Position numbers and translations under genes: made by a program
The notes under the pieces: generated by a model
What the model was told of the DNA's origin: nothing
Seen by the model: the letters and a program-made list of their open reading frames with translations, nothing else
The model's database searches: none
Shown here: piece by piece, positions 1 to 5,822 of the stretch
Numbering within the stretch: position 1 is the first letter of the stretch
Layout of the letters: every line of letters begins with the position of its first letter
DNA from: Candidatus Omnitrophota bacterium
GTDB taxonomy: Bacteria > Omnitrophota > Gorgyraeia > 2-02-FULL-51-18
Length of the DNA stretch: 5,822 nt
Reading direction: 5' to 3'
Assembly: GCA_023247955.1 (NCBI GenBank)
Contig: JAHFFL010000076.1
Span: 1-5,822, forward strand

Positions 1-2
1 CG

Positions 3-23
3 CCAAAAAGAAGGATTTACTGA
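3..23 (+). CDS. Possible 3' end of an upstream gene (partial)
   Basis: One reading frame runs in from the left edge with six codons (P-K-R-R-I-Y) and ends at a TGA whose last base is the A of the rplI start codon. Such a stop-start overlap is common between coupled genes, and rplI is usually preceded by rpsR or another ribosomal-cluster gene. The six residues do not resemble the usual C-terminus of ribosomal protein S18, so I assign no identity. Other frames are also open over these few bases, including the one in frame with rplI, so this could simply be non-coding leader. Confidence 0.2.
   Translation, partial: PKRRIY
10..15 (+). promoter_or_regulatory. Ribosome binding site of rplI
   Basis: GAAGGA lies seven bases before the ATG at 23. 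The frame is open upstream to the window edge, so this Shine-Dalgarno match is the main reason for placing the rplI start at 23. The resulting N-terminus also fits the family. Confidence 0.7.
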
Positions 24-478
24 TGAACGATGTTGAAGTGATTCTTACGCAGGACGATTCGAAGCTCGGCCGCCGCAGCGAGGTAGTGAAGGTGAGTCGC
101 GGGCATGCGCTGAATTTTTTGATTCCACAAAATAAAGCACGGCTGGCGACGGCTTCCACAGTGAGGAATTTCGAGCATGAAAAGGCCGCACGAGAGAAGA
201 AAGAGGTTGAACAGCGGGCCCAAGCCGAAGCACTCGCCGCGAAAATAAACAGTACACCGGTGTTCATCGAAGTCTTGACCGGTGAAGGGGAGAAGCTCTT
301 CGGCGCCGTCACCGCGCAGGACATTGTATCTGCCGCGGTCGCCTGTGGGGTTCCTTTGGAGAAGCGGCACATCTTCCTCGAGGAGCCGATCAAGAAACTA
401 GGCGAGTACCAAATCAAGGTGAAACTCCATGCGAATGTCCAGGCGTCGCTTAAGGTTTTGGTAGGCAAGAAAAAATAG
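23..478 (+). CDS. rplI: 50S ribosomal protein L9
   Basis: L9 binds 23S rRNA at the base of the L1 stalk in the large ribosomal subunit and helps maintain reading frame and translational fidelity. The 151-residue product has the full two-domain layout. The N-terminal rRNA-binding domain (about residues 4-45) shows the family pattern VILTQDDSKLGRRSEVVKV followed by the NFLIP motif at 31-35. A long charged connecting helix, rich in E, K, R and A, covers about 46-75. The C-terminal domain (about 78-149) includes GEGEKLFGAVTAQDI and ends in a beta-rich stretch and a lysine tail. Length is close to the usual ~148 residues; the start used here adds about three residues before the conserved V-I-L strand. 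The stop codon directly abuts the dnaB start, so the two are probably one transcript. Identity is secure. Confidence 0.97.
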   Translation: MNDVEVILTQDDSKLGRRSEVVKVSRGHALNFLIPQNKARLATASTVRNFEHEKAAREKKEVEQRAQAEALAAKINSTPVFIEVLTGEGEKLFGAVTAQDIVSAAVACGVPLEKRHIFLEEPIKKLGEYQIKVKLHANVQASLKVLVGKKK

Positions 479-1840
479 ATGCAGGATCTCCAGGAAATCA
501 ACCTGCGTGAGAAAGTCCCTCCGCAAAATATCGAGGCCGAGATCGCCGTTCTCGGGTCGATGCTGATCGAGGAGGATGCCCTCGCCCAAGGCATCGAGCT
601 TCTCGGCCCCGAGGCCTTCTACAAAGACGCCCATAAGAAGATTTTTCAAAGCGTCATCAATCTTTTCAACGAGAATCGGGGGGTGGACCTGATCACGCTC
701 ACCGAGTCGCTCACGAAAGAGGGCAACCTGGACGCCGTCGGCGGCGCCAGTTATCTCGCCTACCTGACCAGCACCGTGCCCACGGCCGCCAATCTCCTTT
801 ATCATGCGAAGATCGTGAAGGAAAAATATATCCTGCGGCATCTGATCAACAGCGCGACCCAGATCGTCACCGACAGTTTCGACCACACGCAGGACGTCGA
901 CGCACTGCTGGATCGTTCGGAGAGACTTATTTTTGACATCACCAGCCGGAAGTTCTCCGGCGGAGTGGTCCCGCTCAAAGAAATCATCCGGAAGCAGATT
1001 GACGCGATAGACAAACTGTTTCAGAGAAAAGGACAGGTGACCGGCGTGGCCACCGGCTTCCATGAGTTTGACGTGATGACCGCGGGGTTGCAGCCCTCGG
1101 ATCTGATCGTCATCGCTGCGCGGCCGTCGATGGGAAAAAGCGCCCTGGTGGCCTGTATCGCCGAGCATGTCGGCCTCGTTCTTAAAGTTCCCACGGCGAT
1201 TTTCAGTCTTGAAATGTCGAAAGAGCAGTTGATCCAGAGGATGCTCTGCTCCTGCGCCCGTGTGAACGCGCACAGCGTCCGTACCGGGTTTCTTGCGCAG
1301 TCCGACTGGCCGAACCTCACGAAGGCGGCCGCCAAACTTTCCAACACGCCGATCTATATCGACGACACACCCGGCATCAGCGCGCTTGAGCTCAAGGCCA
1401 AGGCACGGCGGCTTAAGGCCCAGTTTGACGTGAAGCTGATCATCGTGGATTACCTTCAGTTGATGCAAGGCCCCCAGGGCAGCGAGAGCCGTCAGCAGGA
1501 GATCTCGGAAATCTCGCGGTCGCTGAAGGAGCTGGCCAGAGAGCTTCATGTGCCGCTGATCGCGGTCAGCCAGTTGTCCAGGGCCGTGGAGTCACGCGTC
1601 GATCACCGTCCTCAGCTCTCGGATTTGAGAGAGTCCGGCGCCATTGAGCAGGATGCGGATGTGGTGGTCCTGCTTTTGAGGGAAGAGTATTACCATCCGA
1701 CCGAGGAGAACCGCGGCCAGGCCGAGGTGATCGTCGCCAAGCAAAGAAACGGTCCCGTCGGCTCTTTTAAGCTGGCGTTTATCCACGAGTACACGCGCTT
1801 TGAAAACGCGGAGCTGGCGCGCCGTGAGGAAATGGCTTAA
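479..1840 (+). CDS. dnaB: Replicative DNA helicase DnaB
   Basis: DnaB is the hexameric ATP-driven 5'-3' helicase that unwinds DNA at the replication fork and contacts primase. The 453-residue protein is full length with no intein. The helical N-terminal domain spans about 15-115, starting at VPPQNIEAEIAVLGSMLIEE. A linker covers about 140-185 and the RecA-like motor about 187-449. Visible motor motifs are Walker A ARPSMGKS (214-221, K220), the catalytic glutamate in FSLEMS (E245), Walker B LIIVDYLQLM (320-329, D324), VSQLSR with Q365, the RPQLSDLRESGAIEQDADVV block (377-396), and KQRNGPVG (421-428), which carries the conserved arginine that acts on the neighbouring subunit's nucleotide. The ATG immediately follows the rplI stop with no strong Shine-Dalgarno, so translation probably depends on ribosomes finishing rplI. 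The rplI-dnaB order is a common bacterial arrangement. Confidence 0.98.
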   Translation: MQDLQEINLREKVPPQNIEAEIAVLGSMLIEEDALAQGIELLGPEAFYKDAHKKIFQSVINLFNENRGVDLITLTESLTKEGNLDAVGGASYLAYLTSTVPTAANLLYHAKIVKEKYILRHLINSATQIVTDSFDHTQDVDALLDRSERLIFDITSRKFSGGVVPLKEIIRKQIDAIDKLFQRKGQVTGVATGFHEFDVMTAGLQPSDLIVIAARPSMGKSALVACIAEHVGLVLKVPTAIFSLEMSKEQLIQRMLCSCARVNAHSVRTGFLAQSDWPNLTKAAAKLSNTPIYIDDTPGISALELKAKARRLKAQFDVKLIIVDYLQLMQGPQGSESRQQEISEISRSLKELARELHVPLIAVSQLSRAVESRVDHRPQLSDLRESGAIEQDADVVVLLLREEYYHPTEENRGQAEVIVAKQRNGPVGSFKLAFIHEYTRFENAELARREEMA

Positions 1841-1855
1841 AAGAGATACGGGGTT

Positions 1856-1869
1856 TTTAAAGCTTTAAA
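1856..1869. repeat. 14-bp perfect AT-rich palindrome
   Basis: TTTAAAGCTTTAAA is identical to its own reverse complement. It lies 16 bases after the dnaB stop and 34 bases before the bamA start, where a dimeric regulator could bind. A 14-bp palindrome is not very improbable by chance in an AT-rich stretch, and its right half coincides with the -35-like hexamer of the candidate promoter. Confidence 0.6.
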
Positions 1870-1891
1870 GTTAAAGTCAACTGTGTTAAAG
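1857..1891 (+). repeat. Four direct TTAAAG hexamers before bamA
   Basis: TTAAAG occurs at 1857, 1865, 1871 and 1886. Two of these copies are embedded in a longer 8-base direct repeat, GTTAAAGT, at 1870-1877 and 1885-1892, with start points 15 bases apart. The cluster fills most of the space in front of bamA. It may be a binding-site array or simply AT-rich promoter DNA; the sequence alone does not decide. Confidence 0.55.
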
Positions 1892-1892
1892 T
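1864..1892 (+). promoter_or_regulatory. Candidate sigma70-type promoter for the bamA operon
   Basis: TTTAAA (1864-1869, four of six matches to TTGACA) and TAAAGT (1887-1892, four of six to TATAAT) are separated by 17 bases, and a TG one base before the -10 gives an extended -10 element. Transcription would begin near 1899, leaving only a few bases before the ATG at 1904 and so an almost leaderless mRNA. The position at the head of the envelope cluster is sensible, but the match is weak and lies in AT-rich DNA where such matches arise easily. Confidence 0.35.
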
Positions 1893-1903
1893 AGAAAACC
1901 GTT

Positions 1904-4216
1904 ATGAAATTTAAACGCTTGATCCCCATCTTTATCGCCGGACTCCTGTTTTCGGCGGCCCTGGTACGGGCGGAAGAAGCCGAAAAGACGGTGAAGGCGA
2001 TCGATGTCAAAGGAAACAAGACCGTTTCCAGTCTTACGATACTCTCCAAGGTCAGGACCCAAGTCGGCGAGACCCTCTCTTCCACAGTGCTGAACGAAGA
2101 TCTGAAACGGCTTTATGGCTTGGGATTTTTCTCCGATGTCCGCATCGAGCAGGAAGACCTCGACGGCGGCGTGAAGGTGGTCTTCCATGTCGTGGAGAAG
2201 CCCGTTCTTTCCGAGATTCGCATCGAGGGCAATCAAAAACTGAAGACCAATGAGATTAAAAAAGAAATGCAGTCCGCGATCGGTGACTTTGTCGACCAAA
2301 AACGCGTGCGCGATGACGTGGAAGCCGTGAAGAAACTCTATGAGAAAAAAGGTTTTTCGGAGGCGCATGTCGACAGCTCGCTGGACGTGAACGACGAGAC
2401 CGGGCAGGCGGTGCTGCATCTCCTGATTGACGAGGGGCTCAAGCTGCGCATCCGGGACATCCGCGTCAGCGGCAACCACTTTATTAAGACCGGTGATATT
2501 TTGAAGAAGATCAAAACCAAGAAAAGCTCATGGTTTGGTTGGTTCCGTTCGGGGTATCTCAAGCAGGAAGACTTGACCGAGGACGTGGAAAGAATCAAGG
2601 CCCTCTATGACGAGGCTGGTTTCAGCGACGCCGACGTGCGTACCGAGACCGAGACCGTCGCCGGCGGCAAAGACAGCGGCGACATCATTCTTAAAATTAG
2701 GGTTGAGGAAGGCAAAAGATATTTGACCGGCGAGATTGAGCTCTCAGGCAACGCCGTGGCGTCGAAGGAAGAAATCTTAAAGGCTTTGAAGATGACGCCG
2801 GGCAAACCTTTTTCGAGAAAAGGCCTCCGTTTGGATGTCTCGGCGATTCAAGACCTTTATTTCGAGAAAGGGTATCTTTCCGCCCAGGTCCGTTCAGAGT
2901 CTCTTTATAACGAGGAAAAAGACCGGGTGGATTTGCGTTATTCCGTGACTGAAAATGAACTGACTTACGTGGACCACGTGAAGATACAGGGGAATACCAA
3001 GACTAAGGACATCGTGATCCGCCGCGAGCTTAGGGCCTATCCGGGAGAGTCGTTCAGCGGAGCGAAATTAAAAAGGTCGAAAGAACGGCTGTATAATCTC
3101 GGGTTCTTCGAGGACGTGCGTTTCGACACTGAACCGGGTTCTTTGCCGAACACGCGGGATCTCATCGTGAGCGTAAAGGAAGCCAAGACCGGCGAGTTCA
3201 GTTTCGGCGGTGGTTACAGCTCGATCGATTCGGTGATCGGTTTTGTCCAGGTTCGTCAAAAGAACTTTGACTGGCAAAATACGAAGTCGTTCACCGGCGC
3301 GGGCCAGGATTTCGCCGTGCGGCTTGAGCTTGGGAGCGTGCGCCAAAACGCGGAGCTCAGTTTTACGGAGCCGTGGGTTTTCGGGCACCCGTATTCTTTC
3401 GGTTTTGATCTCTACAACAGGGAGTTCAACCGGTCGGGGAATGCGGGTTACTTTTTTAATCAGAAAAAAACCGGCGGCGATCTCCGCCTGGGCAAAGAAT
3501 TTAGCGAGTACGATAAAGGGCTTCTGATGTACAAACTGGAACAGGTCAAGATCTCCGATGTCCGGTCCGACGCCTCACAGGCGCTGAAAGACGAAGAGGG
3601 ACGTAACACGACTTCCAGTCTGGCACTGACGCTGACCCACGACCAAAGGGATAGTGTTTTCAATCCTACCGAAGGGTATCTCCTGTCGGCCATAGGAGAA
3701 ATGGCCGGCGGTTTCCTCGGCGGGGACAGGGATTTCATGAAGCTTTCCGGCGTGGGCAGTACGTATTTCAAAAACTTCGACCAGATGGTGCTTGAGCTCA
3801 AACTGCGCGCCGGGGTCGTCGACGAATTCGGGAATTCCTCCAAGGTGCCTATTTATGAGCGCTATTTCGCGGGCGGCGCCAACACGATACGCGGCTACCG
3901 GGAAAGACGTATCGGCCCGAGAGACCCCGGCAACCGCGAACCAATCGGCGGCGAGGCCTACTGGGTGGCCAATGCTGAGGAGACATTCCCCATTTATCCC
4001 GATCTGATCAAGGGCGCTGTATTTTTCGACGCCGGAAATGTGGAAAAGGAGATCGGGGATTTCGGCAGCGGGAGTGTGTTTTCAGGGGTTGGGCTCGGCG
4101 TGCGCGTCAAGACTCCGATCGGACCCGTGAAACTGGATGCGGGTTATCCTTTGGATAACGTGGAAGGCGAAGGCAGGAAACTCCGGTTTTATTTCAATGT
4201 CAGCCAAGGATTTTAA
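1904..4216 (+). CDS. bamA: Outer membrane protein assembly factor BamA (Omp85 family)
   Basis: BamA is the core of the BAM machine that folds and inserts beta-barrel proteins into the outer membrane. The 770-residue precursor begins with a signal peptide (MKFKR, a hydrophobic stretch at about 6-20, likely cleavage after VRA at 23). Five POTRA repeats follow at about 28-98, 101-177, 180-269, 272-350 and 354-427. Each shows the pattern of a strand with G-N (VKGN, IEGN, VSGN, LSGN, IQGN) and a later LY...GF or GY motif. POTRA3 carries the tryptophan-rich SSWFGWFRSGY (208-218) seen in many BamAs. The 16-strand barrel occupies about 430-770, with GGANTIRGY (657-665) as the conserved loop-6 RGY/RGF motif and a terminal phenylalanine in the final strand (FYFNVSQGF). 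No Shine-Dalgarno is obvious before the ATG, but the signal peptide supports this start. Length is typical. ompH follows 15 bases later. Confidence 0.97.
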   Translation: MKFKRLIPIFIAGLLFSAALVRAEEAEKTVKAIDVKGNKTVSSLTILSKVRTQVGETLSSTVLNEDLKRLYGLGFFSDVRIEQEDLDGGVKVVFHVVEKPVLSEIRIEGNQKLKTNEIKKEMQSAIGDFVDQKRVRDDVEAVKKLYEKKGFSEAHVDSSLDVNDETGQAVLHLLIDEGLKLRIRDIRVSGNHFIKTGDILKKIKTKKSSWFGWFRSGYLKQEDLTEDVERIKALYDEAGFSDADVRTETETVAGGKDSGDIILKIRVEEGKRYLTGEIELSGNAVASKEEILKALKMTPGKPFSRKGLRLDVSAIQDLYFEKGYLSAQVRSESLYNEEKDRVDLRYSVTENELTYVDHVKIQGNTKTKDIVIRRELRAYPGESFSGAKLKRSKERLYNLGFFEDVRFDTEPGSLPNTRDLIVSVKEAKTGEFSFGGGYSSIDSVIGFVQVRQKNFDWQNTKSFTGAGQDFAVRLELGSVRQNAELSFTEPWVFGHPYSFGFDLYNREFNRSGNAGYFFNQKKTGGDLRLGKEFSEYDKGLLMYKLEQVKISDVRSDASQALKDEEGRNTTSSLALTLTHDQRDSVFNPTEGYLLSAIGEMAGGFLGGDRDFMKLSGVGSTYFKNFDQMVLELKLRAGVVDEFGNSSKVPIYERYFAGGANTIRGYRERRIGPRDPGNREPIGGEAYWVANAEETFPIYPDLIKGAVFFDAGNVEKEIGDFGSGSVFSGVGLGVRVKTPIGPVKLDAGYPLDNVEGEGRKLRFYFNVSQGF

Positions 4217-4217
4217 A

Positions 4218-4223
4218 AAGGAG
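4218..4223 (+). promoter_or_regulatory. Ribosome binding site of ompH/skp
   Basis: AAGGAG lies eight bases before the ATG at 4232 and just after the bamA stop. It is the strongest properly spaced Shine-Dalgarno in the window, consistent with independent and abundant translation of a chaperone gene inside an operon. Confidence 0.85.
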
Positions 4224-4231
4224 AGAACTCG

Positions 4232-4730
4232 ATGAAAAAATTGGCGGCTTTTACGGTGTTGGTTTTGGTCGTCGCGGGGGTTTGGATGTCCGGCATGCCG
4301 AAGGCCTCGGCCGCGGCGGACAAGATCGGTTATGTGGAGATGGCGACCGTTTTTGACGAGTATCTAAAAACCAAGGAATTCGACAAATCGCTTGAGGCCA
4401 AAGGCACCCAGAAACAGGCCGAGCGTGAGAAGATGGTCAATGAGATCAAAAAACTTAAAGACGAGGCGGAGTTACTCAGCGCTTCGGCGAAGGATGAGAA
4501 GCAGGCGATCATTGACGAGAAGATAAAATCGCTTCAGGAGTTTGACCGCAGCGCGCGCAGCTCGCTCGGAAAAGAACGCGACAACATGGTGCGCGATATT
4601 CTCAAGGAGATCGAGGCGGTGATCCAGGACTACGGGAAGTCCCAGGGTTACTCTTTCATTTTCTACGACCGCGCGCTTGCGTACAAAAGTGAAGGCGGTA
4701 ATCTGACGACTCAAGTCATCAAGGTTTTGA

Positions 4731-4756
<26 letters not shown>
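4232..4756 (+). CDS. skp: Periplasmic chaperone OmpH/Skp family
   Basis: Skp/OmpH trimers hold unfolded outer-membrane proteins in the periplasm and deliver them to BamA. The 174-residue precursor starts with a signal peptide: MKK, a hydrophobic core at about 4-19, and a likely signal peptidase I site around KASA|AAD at 27-28. The mature protein opens with [19 protein letters not shown] (31-49), matching the family's K-I-G-Y/F-V-(D/N)...V strand. A highly charged coiled-coil segment of about 45-135 would form the tentacle arms. The end returns to the trimerisation body with [20 protein letters not shown] (140-159), the family's 'I-x-x-...-L-Y-...-D-L-T' type ending. Length is typical. The gene lies between bamA and lpxD, the classic location for this family. 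The 3' end overlaps the called lpxD start by 26 bases. Confidence 0.94.
4721..4724 (+). promoter_or_regulatory. Weak ribosome binding site for the called lpxD start
   Basis: AAGG, inside the ompH coding sequence, lies six bases before the ATG at 4731. It is the only Shine-Dalgarno-like match that fits the sole usable in-frame start of lpxD. It is only four bases long, so support is modest. Confidence 0.4.
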
Positions 4757-5779
<1,023 letters not shown>

Positions 5780-5783
<4 letters not shown>

Positions 5784-5822
5784 CCCAAAAGACCATTGGA
5801 AAACGCGGGTCTCTTTCGGGGG
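5780..5822 (+). CDS. lpxC: Start of UDP-3-O-acyl-N-acetylglucosamine deacetylase LpxC (partial)
   Basis: The ATG shares bases with the lpxD stop (ATGA), a typical coupled junction, and 14 codons are visible before the right edge: [14 protein letters not shown]. LpxC proteins begin with a short strand of the form Q-(R/K)-T-(I/L)-...-G-V-G-L-H-(T/S)-G, and these residues fit its first half: QKTI, then a serine-glycine exactly where SGVGLHTG would start. LpxC is the zinc deacetylase for the committed step of lipid A synthesis, making the substrate that LpxD acylates. In several non-proteobacterial diderms lpxC, often fused to fabZ, follows lpxD. The zinc-binding motifs and any fabZ fusion would lie beyond the window, so the call rests on a short match plus context. 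Confidence 0.7.

Larger units (their letters stand above)
1841..1903. other. AT-rich dnaB-bamA intergenic region
   Basis: This 63-base gap is the longest non-coding stretch in the window and is much richer in A and T than the flanking genes. It contains a perfect 14-bp palindrome, four TTAAAG hexamers and a weak sigma70-like promoter match, each listed separately. No GC-rich hairpin followed by a T-run is present, so I see no intrinsic terminator. Read-through from dnaB into bamA therefore remains possible. Confidence 0.8.

Noticed and set aside
398..1549. Long open frame on the minus strand (383 codons) opposite dnaB
   Set aside because: It lies entirely antisense to rplI/dnaB coding sequence, and its product is rich in low-complexity H, R, G and L with no recognisable domain. 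It is explained by the codon bias of the dnaB strand.
1850..1870. Possible intrinsic terminator after dnaB
   Set aside because: The palindrome is AT-only except for one GC step in the centre, has no loop, and is not followed by a T-run; the short T-run precedes it instead.
1886..2479. Minus-strand open frame (197 codons) opposite the bamA POTRA region
   Set aside because: Antisense shadow of bamA; no family resemblance and no separate promoter or ribosome binding site.
3824..3837. Paired GAATTC sites two bases apart inside bamA
   Set aside because: They encode the ordinary barrel residues E-F-G-N-S, and two short palindromes close together are not unusual. No sign of a cloning scar because the reading frame and protein continue normally.

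Overview
The window reads as part of the chromosome of a diderm (Gram-negative, LPS-making) bacterium. It is gene-dense, all genes lie on the + strand, and composition is moderately GC-rich. Five complete genes are present: rplI (ribosomal protein L9), dnaB (replicative helicase), bamA (outer-membrane protein assembly pore), ompH/skp (periplasmic chaperone) and lpxD (lipid A acyltransferase). The first codons of a sixth gene, probably lpxC, run off the right edge. No RNA gene, mobile element, CRISPR array, integration site or convincing terminator is visible.

The layout falls into two blocks. Positions 1-1840 hold the end of a ribosomal/replication cluster: rplI and dnaB abut exactly (stop TAG, then ATG). 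Positions 1904-5822 hold an envelope cluster, bamA-ompH-lpxD-lpxC. Its genes are 15 bases apart or overlap by 26 and 4 bases, so they are probably co-transcribed and translationally coupled. The only gap of any size is 63 AT-rich bases between dnaB and bamA (1841-1903). That gap has a 14-bp palindrome, four TTAAAG hexamers and a weak promoter-like match, and bamA lacks an obvious Shine-Dalgarno there.

The envelope genes form a coherent module. OmpH/Skp escorts unfolded outer-membrane proteins across the periplasm, BamA folds and inserts them, and LpxC and LpxD perform the second and third steps of lipid A synthesis for the same membrane. The bamA-ompH-lpxD core is shared with Proteobacteria, but lpxC (not fabZ) follows lpxD here and dnaB (not rseP) lies upstream of the bamA block. 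That order, together with the LpxD sequence style (CIDRGRF...[11 protein letters not shown]), suggests a PVC-superphylum or neighbouring lineage such as Omnitrophota. This placement is inference from memory of gene order and has not been tested by a search.

I do not see a new biological system here. The points worth a second look are small: the dnaB/bamA intergenic repeats, the awkward lpxD start with an unused Shine-Dalgarno-like site, a perfect 18-bp GC palindrome inside lpxD, and the junction of replication and envelope gene clusters.
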